64,000 bases of DNA. Origin: Rotaria sp. Silwood1 (lineage: Eukaryota; Rotifera; Eurotatoria; Philodinida; Philodinidae). Under the pieces are notes generated by a model. It saw only the letters and a list, made by a program, of their open reading frames with translations. It was not told the origin of the DNA and ran no database searches. Positions 34,616 through 48,676 of this stretch are shown piece after piece. Location: the NCBI GenBank assembly GCA_905250075.1, contig CAJNOP010000173.1, forward strand, positions 207,253 to 271,252. Direction: 5' to 3'. Positions within the stretch are counted from its first letter, which is position 1, and each line of letters starts with the position of its first letter. The translations under genes and the position numbers were made by a program.

Positions 34616-36004
34616 TTATTTTTGCACAATACACTCACCACGAACGGTTTCCCGATTTCTCCATTTTCCGATAATAACCAGAACAAGCTTTCCAATCAAT
34701 GGTACAACTAATCGAAGGCCTTGATTGAGCCCACTACAAACTGAAACAAGTAATAAAATGGCTACAATGATACTTCGACGTTTGAATATTGTATATGAAC
34801 AGCTGAGAGGTGCACATTGTTGGTAGTACAGACCATAACGATTATCGCTGATGACTGATGTTTCCAAAAACGCTTGATTAATTAAATCTAATGTATTGCC
34901 ATCGAATCGAGTAGGAATCGATGTATTTAGTGGCTTGATATCTGGTGGAAACTCCGAGATGATCATACTAGCATATGTTGCTCGTATATTTTCAATATAA
35001 ATCTTATTATACCACCAGTCGGTACCAGAGCTGAAGAATCCAACCAATGGTGTGCAACCCACAAATACTTCATAGAAAATGTCCAGAAATTCGAAGAAGT
35101 TCGATCCATTCGTATACAGGATAGGTCTCAAAAGGCAAATATTAGAATTAATTGTGCATGAGCATAATGCAGTTAATATTACGTCTTCGGGAGTTATATC
35201 TGCCAATTGGCAAAGCAATACATCCTCAATATTCACGTTGCTGTCATTGTCCACTGTAATTTGGAAATTAACATTTGATCCTGATAAAAACTGATTTATA
35301 GTACCAGCAATATTAATCCAATTTAAAATAGGCACAAAGCTATTGCGTGTTCCATTGATGAATTCTTCAGCCACCGCTTGAGTTTGTTGAACAAACAGAG
35401 ATTGAGGACGAAGATGATTGCTAACGAATGGTGTATTGATGAAAACACGTTGACTATCTTCAATATTGATTTTAGCCAAAGAGCAAAACGTAGCCAAAAG
35501 TTGAAAATACGACACACCTGTAGGACGAAAATCTCGTGAATACGGTGTTTCAGTCCAAGGACGTATTAGAGTTGGATCAAACAAAGACAAATAATTTAGC
35601 CACATTGGTGAAACTATATCGCTCGAACACACTTGGTGTAACACGAATGATACATTTAGAAATGCTCCATAGGGTACAGATAAATGTGTGCAAGGACATT
35701 GTATGGTATTTGGATGATCATTGAATAGTTTTTCGTAGGTTTCTAGAGATGGATACATGATAGTAACAATTTGATCGTCGTTGAATATAAATATGTAAAA
35801 GCCAACGGTGATCGAGCAGATGATGAATAATAAAATAAAGAGTCGCGTGAAGAAATACTCACGTGTTATATTAGTATGTGTTCGAATTTTCTTACTTTCG
35901 AAAAGATTTAACTTCTTCAGTTGCTGATAAACGAAATTTGCTAGACGTTGAAGACGATCGAAGGCTGTTATTGCTAAGAAGATTTTAGATTTAATGGAAT
36001 ACAA
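34616..36004 (-). CDS. Two-membrane-segment, cysteine-rich ectodomain protein, copy 2
   Basis: Single exon, 462 residues, intact. It shares with copies 1 and 3: LNLFES at about residue 33, a first membrane segment after REYFFTRLFILLF, CPCTHLSVPYGAFL, LHQVCSSD, CSCTINSNIC, CAPLSCSYTIFKRRS, then a hydrophobic stretch with GLNQGLRLVVPLIG and a short basic C-terminus. Compared with copy 1, the N-terminal tail is longer by about 20 residues and the ectodomain has several insertions; many Asn-x-Ser/Thr sites suggest glycosylation outside the cell. It lies head to tail with its paralogues, 1250 bp from copy 1 and 503 bp from copy 3. Confidence 0.85.
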   Translation of the reverse strand: MYSIKSKIFLAITAFDRLQRLANFVYQQLKKLNLFESKKIRTHTNITREYFFTRLFILLFIICSITVGFYIFIFNDDQIVTIMYPSLETYEKLFNDHPNTIQCPCTHLSVPYGAFLNVSFVLHQVCSSDIVSPMWLNYLSLFDPTLIRPWTETPYSRDFRPTGVSYFQLLATFCSLAKINIEDSQRVFINTPFVSNHLRPQSLFVQQTQAVAEEFINGTRNSFVPILNWINIAGTINQFLSGSNVNFQITVDNDSNVNIEDVLLCQLADITPEDVILTALCSCTINSNICLLRPILYTNGSNFFEFLDIFYEVFVGCTPLVGFFSSGTDWWYNKIYIENIRATYASMIISEFPPDIKPLNTSIPTRFDGNTLDLINQAFLETSVISDNRYGLYYQQCAPLSCSYTIFKRRSIIVAILLLVSVCSGLNQGLRLVVPLIGKLVLVIIGKWRNRETVRGECIVQK

Positions 36005-36072
36005 AAATTTTCTATAAACTGCATATTAAAACCCAGACAACCAAACAAAATAACCAATTAACCTCAAGATAA

Positions 36073-36134
36073 AAGTGTGGGTGTAGATTTGAGTGTGAAA
36101 AACGAAGAGAAGACTCAGTCACCTCACACTCCCC
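36073..36134. repeat. Telomere-like inverted block, eroded
   Basis: AAGTGTGGGTGTAG then GAGTGTGAAA at the left, CACCTCACACTCCCC at the right. G arm first. Confidence 0.5.
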
Positions 36135-36174
36135 AATTCCTTTTCTCGACTTCTCTGAGAGTCAAATCAGAATA

Positions 36175-36348
36175 CCCCCCCCCCTCATAATAAAAGACCC
36201 CCCATATTAGAAGACCCTCCGTTTTAGAAGACCCCTCCGGAGGAGTCACTTCATAGAAATTTCTTTTTTGCACCAGCAAAAATTTACAAATTTACAAAAG
36301 TTCGCTGGACCATAATAGAAGACCCGGGGTCTTTTATTGTAGGGGGGT
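36175..36348. mobile_element. Short MITE with poly-C ends and TA duplication
   Basis: It starts with ten C residues followed by TCATAATAAAAGACCCC and ends with GGGGTCTTTTATTGTAGGGG and further G residues, reverse complements over about 25 bp. TA lies on both sides (36173-36174; 36349-36350), as for Tc1/mariner insertions. Inside, AGAAGACCC recurs and a second inverted pair (AGAAGACCC/GGGTCTT) is present. Non-coding. Confidence 0.65.
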
Positions 36349-36507
36349 TAGCTTTTTCATATGGACCACTTTAAAGCTTGAAAGATTAATGTTTTCTGAA
36401 CAATCTTACAAAATCAGATTTGCATTTGAGAAACACCACGAGAATATCGCAATTGCTGTGTGGAATAGACTTCCACTATCAGTATTCGAGTTACATGAAT
36501 TTTGTTT

Positions 36508-37800
36508 TCACTTACGCTGACGTGAAAGAGTCGTATCATTCTGTGAACCGCTGTTATTTGAAGTGATTTTGGTTTTCCAGCGAAAAATTCCGTTTACAAC
36601 AAGTGGTACCAACAGACGCAAGATAGAAGATAGAGCACCAAAAGTTTCAAGAATTGTAGTAATAATGAAGAGACATGAAAAGCGATGAGTGTATGAGAAA
36701 GTACAATAAGCAGGTTTACATTGTTTGTAAAATGAATCAAACATTATCTCACTATTCAATTTATCAATCATTAAATCATTGAGAAGTATTTGAATAGTAG
36801 AATTTACCAGAAAATGATTGTTGAAATCATTGGAAAGTAGACTTCCCGTTTCTATCGATGAGTTATGTAGAAAACGAAAACATGCTAGATCGTAATAACA
36901 TTCTAGTGTAGAACCCAACGTTGAATCAACAATATAGCAATCAATTATCATTCCTGGAACTACTATTAATTGATCTTGACTGTCTCTGATAACAGCTGGA
37001 CGTGGACATCCAGTAATAGACAAACACGAGCAATTTTCGGACACCACTGGTAACATTTTTGGGTGATACCAATCTCCAAAATTTGATGGTGGATAATGAA
37101 GATAAAAGTTGGTTCCCAAAGCTGATACAAATTGATTTCCAGACATAATCCGTCGAATAACAAGTAAAATCTGAGCAAATGTTGCTTGGGCTGAATAAAT
37201 ATGATTATTAAGATCTCCTTGAGCTTGACGATGAAGAACTTCTTCAGTAACTGCCATCGGACTAAGAATGCGCGATGCACCAAAACTTGTGGCAGCATCA
37301 GTCCACGTGCTCTTGCTCACAACACAAAAACCTGCGATTGTTTGCCAGAAAAAGCTTAGATAAAATCGAATGTCAGATTCAGTTGACGATGAAGTTTTGT
37401 TTTCGACGAATATTGAATCAATCCATTCTTCTGTAATAAATTTACTTGAACATACTTGATGAAAATCGACGTGAACTTTCACAAATGATCCGTAGGTGAT
37501 TCCAATTTGAGAACATCGGCATTGAAGAGTATTGGGATATTTTTTTGCCAAATATACGAACATGGCCTGTGAAGGTGAATAATCAATACCATCTTCTGTT
37601 CGAATAATGAATGCGGAAACAACTCCGATTATGAGAAGGAAACCAATAAGTAATGGAATGTAAATGCGTGTTGCAAGTTGTTCTCTTGGAGCAATCTGTG
37701 CATCACTTGAGTTTGTTTCGAATAGGTTCAAATGAAGAAAAGACTTCCACAAGAAATTCAATGGATTCCACAACATCAATGCTCTGTTTTTATTTGACAA
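36508..37800 (-). CDS. Two-membrane-segment, cysteine-rich ectodomain protein, copy 3
   Basis: Single exon, 430 residues, intact. Family motifs in order: LNLFET (about residue 25), first membrane segment in TRIYIPLLIGFLLIIGVV, CRCSQIGITYGSFV, FHQVCSSK, CSCLSITGC, CYYDLAC, CKPAYCTFSYTHRFS, a hydrophobic stretch with ALSSILRLLVPLVV, and a Ser/Arg-rich tail. CPC of the other copies is CRC here, keeping both cysteines. As in the others, the ectodomain contains a conserved helix-like LLxxIRRIxxGNxF region. Start chosen at the first Met, 24 residues before LNLFET, which fits copy 1. Confidence 0.85.
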   Translation of the reverse strand: MSNKNRALMLWNPLNFLWKSFLHLNLFETNSSDAQIAPREQLATRIYIPLLIGFLLIIGVVSAFIIRTEDGIDYSPSQAMFVYLAKKYPNTLQCRCSQIGITYGSFVKVHVDFHQVCSSKFITEEWIDSIFVENKTSSSTESDIRFYLSFFWQTIAGFCVVSKSTWTDAATSFGASRILSPMAVTEEVLHRQAQGDLNNHIYSAQATFAQILLVIRRIMSGNQFVSALGTNFYLHYPPSNFGDWYHPKMLPVVSENCSCLSITGCPRPAVIRDSQDQLIVVPGMIIDCYIVDSTLGSTLECYYDLACFRFLHNSSIETGSLLSNDFNNHFLVNSTIQILLNDLMIDKLNSEIMFDSFYKQCKPAYCTFSYTHRFSCLFIITTILETFGALSSILRLLVPLVVNGIFRWKTKITSNNSGSQNDTTLSRQRK

Positions 37801-40068
37801 CTAGAAGTTTTCAATGAAAATATATTGGAAAGCGGAAAGCTAATCATTTTTGCTACACTCACAAAACATCTGGAAGATAGCAACGAGCCAACAATCTTCA
37901 GCTCTAGTTTTAATGAGAATATAGAAATGGAAAGAAAATATGAATATAATTTGCGATAGTGAATAACAGTTTTGGGTGCGTGCATAGTTAATGAAGAATT
38001 CGAAGAATGAGAAATATTCAAATTACTTTCATAATTGTATACTATGGCACTGCTTGGAAGATAAACTTTTGTGGACGATTAGAATGAATACAATCAACGT
38101 AATCTGAAAAAGTATGGCATGTTTCACTCTTTGACGATTTAAATAAGTCAAAAACCTGAATATGTCTGCTAGAGCAAGACTTAGTCTAATAAAATTTTAT
38201 TATGTTCTCTTAGCTTAGGAGCATATTCATCTTCCTATAAATGTGCTCTTGCCTAGATTCTCCCTCTTTCTCTCTCCGACATGAATTGAGGAGAAACTCA
38301 AAAATCATTTACGACATAAGAGTTTTTTAGCATTGAGAGTTATGTTTAATATCAAGTTTGTTGTTTGAAGTTTCTCGATTGTCGTTGACCATTACTGTTG
38401 CTCTATAAACAAGATGACAATCATGTAAAATGTATTACAGCATCGCATGAAAAGCTAATCAGGATTTCTGTGCTTTATTACCCCATTGTTATCTATTGTT
38501 GAAAAGAAGACTACATGCAATTAAAGATTGCTTATCAGTTTCCTGCATTCATGATTAGTTCATCAGACAAATATATTATAAAAATTAATGTTTTATTTTA
38601 TCTGCTTTCCATATCATATTTTGCTTTCTAATAATATAAATTGACATGAAAGTGGGTTCATAAAATATGAATGGTATAGCCTGATGAAGTTTAAGTCAAT
38701 ACAGTAGTTCGGTTTCTGTTTCTTCATATAAAGAGTATTCGACATTGGTAAAATATTTTTTGATTCGCTAAAGAGAAAAAATGCATTCTCAATTTTTTCA
38801 AGAAAAAGAATTGAAATTAAAAGAAAATTAGGCTGAAAGCTTGTGAAAAGTTTGTATATATTGTCTGCTAAGCAAATGTCGATTGAATCGGTTGTTTATC
38901 ATAATTGGTTGCAGCCCTACCAGATGGCATCCGTCTTTCTTACTTCATCGTTTGTTCTTTTACTGCTTACAGCTACTATTTTGAAGTTCAGCATAAAGGC
39001 ACACAGTTACATCGAGAGATATTGCTATATCTAACCATTGAATTTGAATAAGGTATCATAACTATATTTAACTTTTAATATTAATGTATAATACAGAATT
39101 GTCCAAAGAAATCGTCATAGCTGTTATTTACTCAAGAACTGACTTTCAATCGTTTTTCTGTAGAATAGATCATATAATTTAAAAAAAAACGGGTTTGATT
39201 CGCTTGTCCTATAAATTATCTTTGGCTTATATTCCAATTGTGATATCTTCTTAAATTTTTACGTAGGAGACAGTGGAAGCAAGGAAAGATTATGGGTTGT
39301 TAGAATGTGAATCGACGTAAATGAAAATCACTTCGTTCTTTCTACATGAAAGAGACGACATGATAATGACGGCGTGAAAAGGTCCATGATTTGTTTTATA
39401 AGCAATCACTCACATATAGAACTTTAAACTCCAATAGCTATGCAAAAGGTTCAAAGAAGCGATATCAGGCATCGCACTATCCTTGAAACTTGCACTGCGG
39501 AGAAGAGGAGAGTGACAAAGGCAGCAGCATACTTTTGTTTGAGATTATGTCTATTAAAAGTCATCACTGATTTAGATCATACTAAATTGCTCACTTAAAG
39601 AAATCGAGAGTCAACTGCTCGCTTTTGATCGATAGGTGCATTTACCATCGAATTCTTTTACATTAGGAATTTTTGTGAGTCAACTTGCTCTTCTCGAACC
39701 ATGTCAAAAATGGAGTCATCATGTACTAAGTAAAATAAATCAGGCTTTTGAAACACTTTCTATGAGTATGGGTGTGTAAACCTGTACGATATTAGGTATT
39801 TCGATGGTGATGAAACTATCTTATCAATTGACATAAGATATTAGAATAGAAGATCGACATTTTTTGCGAATTGGTATATTGTAACAAACGCAATTGATAA
39901 CATTACACGATTCATTTTGATCTTGCTTAATGGTTTTTCTCAGGTATGTTTACAATATATTGTCACATATAAATCCAAAACTCTTGAAATACACGAAGAA
40001 GCTAAGGAAAACTCGTAATAATTCAAATATAATATATCAAATTATAGTTTCATTTACTATGTAAATAT

Positions 40069-40117
40069 GGATGTAGGGTGTGAATTTGAATAAAGAGAAG
40101 AATCCGTCCACACCTCT
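40069..40117. repeat. Telomere-like inverted block, short
   Basis: GGATGTAGGGTGTGAA at the left, CCGTCCACACCTC at the right, separated by about 20 purine-rich bases. Confidence 0.5.
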
Positions 40118-40737
40118 CTATTGTATGAAGAGTATATAGTATAGGCTGAATTACTTGAAGAGTTTATTTTATTTTGTATGGAACTGTTTTGGAAGCAACT
40201 AAATCTTCATTTTGTTCAATGTCTCCATACCAACAGGAGCACAATCGTTCCTATCTATAATATATGTTGTAATCATATCGATTTTCTTATATTAAATTTT
40301 ATGTCAAATAGACAAGTTTGTGCATGGGCACACTTTTTATTTCACATTTATGATTTATTTTGGATAAACATTTGGCAATGGTAGTTGAAGTACCCGTTTA
40401 GCACCAAATAATGGAAAAAAAAATTTCGAAGAATGCAGGACCGACACGTGTAAATAGTGCAATATAGAGCGGCACTATAGAAAGAAATATGTGTGTCATC
40501 ATGATTCCTAATGATTTTAATAAAGTAATACAACAAAGAGTTTCTGAGCGCCTAGCTATGCTCTATAAAAGGAGAAATGTGTATGCCGACACCGAAGATG
40601 AAGCATCGAATACGGTAATAGAAGAGTAGATACAAAAGCCGACTCCTTAAGTAGTGAGACTATAAGTTGATTGCGACGGCAATCCCAAAGAATGGAACAT
40701 TATTATATAATAAGAGTGTATCTTTGTCGCGTATGAC

Positions 40738-40800
40738 GAGGGTGTGGGTGCGGGTAGACGTTTGAAAGTTGAATACAAGTGCCTCGACACCCGCAACCAA
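40738..40800. repeat. Telomere-like inverted block
   Basis: GAGGGTGTGGGTGCGGGTAG at the left, CGACACCCGCAACC at the right. GGGTGCGGGT faces ACCCGCAACC with few differences. Confidence 0.65.
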
Positions 40801-43219
40801 CCTCGAGAATGATGAATTTTTCGTGTATCTGGTACTACTGACCAACTTATCAATATTTCACTTTTTCATGATGAGTATATGTACCTAAGTTATGTTCACA
40901 GTAAATTTTAAAGACAAAGGGATGCTTATTTGTTGAGACATAAATGTCCTAAAGAAGCACAAAACTATACTTTTGTGACGAGAGTGTCTTCAGAAAAATT
41001 TCAATGTCTTGGAAACGGAACAATTTTTTTCCAGACGGCTTGCATCAAAATTCCTAACACTATTTTTTCTACCACATATCTTAAATTGAACAAAACCTGA
41101 CAGCCTCGATTGAACAAATTGGATCGTGGTTTACGTGGACTGGCTGATAAGTGTAATAGTACAATAATATTGTTAACGGTAATAAGTGTATATGTCGACT
41201 CAAAAAGCCTGAAAAACCAAAATATTCTAAGATATTTAATAACTCCTTGAGTGCTATATTTTGGGTCTATACTGGGCTCAAAAGAGAATTAACACCTGGA
41301 TATGTTCTCTGGTGAGTGGAATTAACAACACCACTTCGACTACAATAAAAAAATTCTAGTTCATCTCAGAACGCTCCTCAGACCTTGAATGAGTAGAATA
41401 TGTTCGTCGATGTTTATACTAGTGTGATTCTTGTGCACATAATCATGTTTATTGAAGATATCAATGATGATGATTAATTATGACTCTAGAAATCAGTCAT
41501 TCTTTCAAAACAGCTAATAGCTGGATAAAGATTTTTCGCTTCAAGTATTATGTATTAGCATATTGCAGTCAACAAACCACGTATGAGTTTCACATTTTAG
41601 CCTTACAACGACTGTTCTGACAAGTTTGTCCAATTATCATTTTCAAAATAAGTTTTTAAAATTAGAAGTCATTTTAGAAATAGCGTATCAAATTAAAGAA
41701 AGTTTTCATAAAATTACGAAATAAATTCGTGTGATTAGGTTTTTTTACGTAAATCATTATGAAAATTAGAAACTTCTAAAATAAATGTCAATCGATACGG
41801 CATGAGCAATATTGGTTACTTCTGAGCTTGCCTGGGTGGACATTATGATATTTCTGAAACTTTTTCATTAGCTAAATAAAAAATTAATCAACTAAATAAC
41901 AAAAAAAAAGTCGAATCATAATTTAAATCATCGTCAAAAAGAAATTGACTGTTCGAATCTATCGAATTTTTTTTATATTGGTTCTTGTTCTCAAAATGGT
42001 GCGAACATAAAATCATTAAATATGTTGTTGCAGATGATAGTCTTGTTTTATTCCGATATCGAATAACTTTTTCAATCGATATTTTGTTTAAAAACTTTTT
42101 TTTTATTTCCTTTAGATAAAACGTTCACAAACAACTTGAAAAATGAAAATAAAAGCAAGAAAAAAGAATTCTCTTTATTTGAATATCAATCGATGAAAAA
42201 ACAAAATATTGTATTTGAAATATATGGAATAAAATAACGCTTTTTTAGGTTGAAAATATGTCGATTTTTTAATAGAAACAATAGAAACAGAATTTTTCGC
42301 TAAAGCATTGGCACGATCATATATAATGAAATGATTAAAAAGAGGAAATATAAATTTGCTTTGATTGGAATACATTAAAATGCTTGTAATGCCAATGAAG
42401 TTAATGATTTAAGAAAATCTCTTTTTTTTGTAATTTTCTATTTTATTTCAAATAAATGACAAAGTTAGTTTAAGTTTCAATATAAACAATTGAAAATTGC
42501 TCTGACAGATATTGTTTGTTTTTTCTTGTATGCTAAATGACCTGGTTTGAAACTATTTCTAAATGATATACGCCCAATTCTCTCATTTCTACTTTATTTG
42601 TCAAGTTACAAAATATTAAAAAAATCAGTCATGATATGGACTTTTCGGAATAAAATTTTTCGAAAAACATCTTTTTCTTTTACGATGGTGGCGAAGGCAT
42701 GATGTCATGAATAAGTGCTAATCAATACTTGATAAATAAATGATTCTGTTGTAAAAATAAATTCTTAAAAACTAGGTGCTGGTTACTTCTAACCGATATT
42801 TTGAGCGAAAACTATTATGTGGCCAAAGTATTACAAGAAATTGTTCAAAAGTTGTCAAAATTTTGGTTTCTGAGTAATTTTTTATCCTCTTTCAAACTAG
42901 CAAAGTCATGTATAAAACTAAAATTTTTCGGTAACCTGCTTGAATGATAGTCTCGTGGGCACTGTCTTAAAATCACTATGAGAATTTGAGTTTGATACTG
43001 AAAGCATTAAACCAAAAATATGTTGTTATTAAACTTCTTTCCGATTCATTTACAAATGAGCTAAAGTCAACGCTTGGATGAAAGTAAACATCGTCATTCA
43101 ATTACATTTGATAGAATATTATAATTATGTATTCTTCTAAAAGAATCATTTATTGTGCAACAATAAAATAACATTTTTTATATATCTAATAGGTGAATAA
43201 AAAATGAAGATAGCAGTAT

Positions 43220-43777
43220 TTATATTACTATAGATTGAATTCGTCTTCCCAATCTTTGCGTCGATAAGACATCATGCCCTTTGTCTTTCCTAAGGACTTT
43301 TTTACCACGGCCACGAAATACTATCACTCCGCCATGTCGAAGACAACCTTTACAGGGTGTGTCATGATTCTTGTGTAATTGTCGTTGTAGAGGATATTCA
43401 TAATCTTTAAACGATAAATCAATCCATGCAGTGACTTTCTCTTCTTCTTCTAGTCGAACGTTACTTCGTTTTCTATTAATTGTTTGGTAGTGTCGTGCTC
43501 GATCGAAATCTTCAAAGTCTCCACCAGGAAATCCGACGTAATAAAATGGACTATTTTTGCGATTGGAGCGCATACCCATAGGTATCATTTTCCGAATAGG
43601 CGGCTGATTCTCTTCATCATCAAGTAATTCCCATCGTTTTGATTTTGATAGAGAAAAAGGAATTCTACTGTTCTTGTCAATGAGGAAATCTCCTCGATGA
43701 GCCTTATGTTCGAATTCATTGCGTCGTACAGTTGCATTTGTTCTTAGTCCTTGCCGTTTGCCCTGTCGTTGTGGCAT
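43220..43777 (-). CDS. Small basic orphan protein
   Basis: A single-exon frame of 185 residues from ATG at 43777, preceded by stops in frame. It is rich in Arg, Lys and Glu with little low complexity. Notable pieces are KSKRWELLDDEENQPPIRKM, FPGGDFEDFDRARHYQTINR, EEEEKVTAWIDLSFKDYEYP and one CKGC followed by LRHGG, which could be half a zinc site. No signal peptide or membrane segment. Codon use is more balanced than in random AT-rich frames here, which supports coding. I do not recognise the family and found no neighbouring exon to extend it. Confidence 0.5.
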   Translation of the reverse strand: MPQRQGKRQGLRTNATVRRNEFEHKAHRGDFLIDKNSRIPFSLSKSKRWELLDDEENQPPIRKMIPMGMRSNRKNSPFYYVGFPGGDFEDFDRARHYQTINRKRSNVRLEEEEKVTAWIDLSFKDYEYPLQRQLHKNHDTPCKGCLRHGGVIVFRGRGKKVLRKDKGHDVLSTQRLGRRIQSIVI

Positions 43778-46485
43778 GATGAAACTATCGAAAAAATGCT
43801 ACTCTAAAAAAAACAGGAAACTTTCTTTTTTGAAAAATCAGCAAATACTTTTCAATTCACATAATTGAATGTTAATATTTTGTCTTGCTGAAGTGAAGAG
43901 GTTTCTCTGGGATAGGACAGAAAAAAGTAAATAAAATTGAAATCGACATGTTTCTCGTTATTATAAAAAACATTTGTATTGATCGAAAAAAGGCTTAGAA
44001 AAAAGTTCCATTTAAAAAACGGAATTTAAGACAAAACTACTCTAAAAATGTGTTTTTCTTCTTGTGACTGAAACGATTGATCTCTACATAGTAACTATAG
44101 TATTTATAGACTTAGGCATTTCATAGTAATTGCATCACACATGTGTTGCGAAGGAGAACAAAAACTGTCATGTAATGTTGTAATTCAAGGAGTCATTCTT
44201 AGAAGCATCTAGTTGATTACTAATATTTCTATTCTATTCTTGAAATTGTATTCATCTTACAAGAGAGGATCTTCGTTTTCAATCGGTTAGGGTGCAAATA
44301 ATTGTTCAATTGTTCTTCATGATTGATTGGATCAGGTAATGTAGAATTTTCACTGTAATAATATATATGAAATTCATTTCCAAGATTAGTCATTTTCAAA
44401 AAAATATTGTCTTTTCCTTTTCTCCAAGAACAAGATGTTCATTCATCTGTATAATTAAATTTTATTCAATAAAAAGAAGATTGACTACATGAAATAAAAG
44501 AAATTGATACAGGTGCATGACGATCATTGTGTATCGAATTGAAGAATAACGACGGTAGCAATTGATATTGTTCACAAAAATTAGATGAAAATGAAGAAGG
44601 AACATGCATTACTTTTAGCCTTATGATGTATGTTTCCACGTTTTTATGTTTCATCGTCAAGCGCCGCATTGACCCATGGAGGTGGTACTGATCCTTTAAT
44701 CATATTCCAAATGATAGCTACAACAAAAACAATTATATACAATTAGATAATTATTAACAAAGATGACATTCCTTGCTTCATCGAAGTCCTCTATACTTCG
44801 GTTCTTTCTGGTTCTCGAAGAGAAGATTTTTTCCAAAATCGATGACTTTGTATTACACAATATTTGATTTTCACGAATGATCTTGATGTACCGTGTTTAA
44901 CGTTGAGGTAGGTTATAGGCTAAATCAATTGTGTGGTGCACACGTATGGTTCCTTCTAAAATGAGGAGCGTAGGTTACAAAGCAAGACTCTTGAAATGTA
45001 CGCGTTCCTTGCTCATCATAGACATTCATTAGTTAGTCCTATACTAATTATGAGTTATAGAAATTAATATTTGGTCCATGAAGATTTTACACCAATTACG
45101 CCGCCATTGTATCCATGTTTGCCTGTATAACAGAATAAATGAACAGCATCTAACCATTAAAAACCCTGGGAACCGACGAATTGTACCACTACAGACCTCG
45201 ATAACTACACATAAGAGGTTTTGCATTGACTTGTTACGAAGAAAAACATTAAAGTATATAAAGGATACGATTTCGACTCCTTTACAACATTTCAATGATT
45301 TTCTCGAAAGCTAAAAAGCTTTAATATATTAGTCAACATTTTTGATAATGCAGTGAACGATTTTGGGGGTGACATTTTAACGCGTGAGTCAAATCTCAAG
45401 ATGTAAAAGTCACGAATGAAGAGTAGTGATCTATAGAACTTTCATATTAATCATAGGATTCAATATAAAAAATAGAGCGTGAAGGGCCATTGATGAATAA
45501 GTAGTTTACAAATGCAACGGCGATTATTTATAAAAACAATTACTCTACAAGAAGATTTTTACTTTAGTGTATATTTATAACTAAAGTTAGGTTTAAGGAT
45601 GACTGTGAGTTCTAAACTTCTGTCCTAAAGGAACTGCTAATGAGCCTTTCATGTATTTTACAAATGTACACCTCACAATTCTGATATTTTCAATCAACAA
45701 TTCTAGTCTTGGCTTCTCGCAGCTGAACGACTGGTGGATTTTCTATGCAATCTTGAAAGAATCTGATTAAATACTTTCTTGTATTTGTAAATATTTTATC
45801 TCGTGCAGTTACTTTTTTCATGAAAGAACAATAGAAATTATCGGAAGATGATGTCATTTTGGACAAAGTGATAGTTTCTTTGAAATGTTTGGATTTTTTC
45901 ACCAGAAAATTTACGATTAATTACTTCATTTTTTTCAGATAGTGAAGCGAGACCTAATCACTTTTGTTCATTATCAATACATTCAAGAGTAGTTAAAAAT
46001 CTGTTCATTCAAAGGCAGAAATGACTTCCTAACTAAAACCTAGATTGTTCTGAAAATCTCGAATGTTGTAAGTACTTAAATAAGTTTGAATTCGATTCAA
46101 AAAATTTCTATGTCATTGGTCAATAGCGTCTGATTGATTCTGATTAAAATCGAATTCGAATAGAGATAGTCACGAGCGTGGTTCTCTTGAAGTGCCATTG
46201 CTTCAACATGGTTCATCACCAAGAATTCGAGCACAACATCTGTTTAAACATTCAACTATTCCATTCTCGAATCCGAGATTTGCCAAAGCGAATCTGAGAG
46301 TGGACGCTGACATATATGTCACATACGAATAAAACTGAAGTTTTCTTGATGTTGACTATTTGGAGTACAGGGTAACGCTAGTAAATCGTTTTATAGCTGC
46401 AGTGATTAACTTGCGTTTGTAATAAAAATCAACATAGTAAATAATGTTTGTTGTTTAAATTGATATTTCAAATTTAATTATTTAG
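43778..46485. other. Intergenic; one possible terminal exon
   Basis: On the minus strand an acceptor (TTTTTGTTGTAG) precedes 44717-44644, which reads IIWNMIKGSVPPPWVNAAL, DDET, stop. This looks like a real last exon, but I could not find its upstream exon or identify the protein. Around 46150-46320 a plus-strand stretch (GSLEVPLLQHGSSPRIRAQH) may be a first exon or remnant belonging to the nucleotidase pseudogene that follows. Nothing else is seen. Confidence 0.3.

Positions 46486-48676
<2,191 letters not shown>

Larger units (their letters stand above)
36005..36507. other. Intergenic with a block and a MITE
   Basis: Contains the telomere-like block 36073-36134 and the poly-C element 36175-36348, inserted directly upstream of copy 2. 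Promoter elements are not recognisable. Confidence 0.5.
37801..43219. other. Long gene-poor stretch with two telomere-like blocks
   Basis: No exon recognised on either strand over more than 5 kb; open frames are short and lack family resemblance. The blocks at 40069-40117 and 40738-40800 are the only structured features I can point to. Confidence 0.45.

Noticed and set aside
32082-37800. Assignment of the tandem trio to the DEG/ENaC channel family
   Set aside because: Only the topology is similar; the His-Gly motif and the GxS pore motif are absent and the cysteine pattern differs.
44644-44717. Terminal exon on minus ending VNAALDDET
   Set aside because: The acceptor and stop fit, but no upstream exon or family could be found, so it is mentioned only in the regional note.
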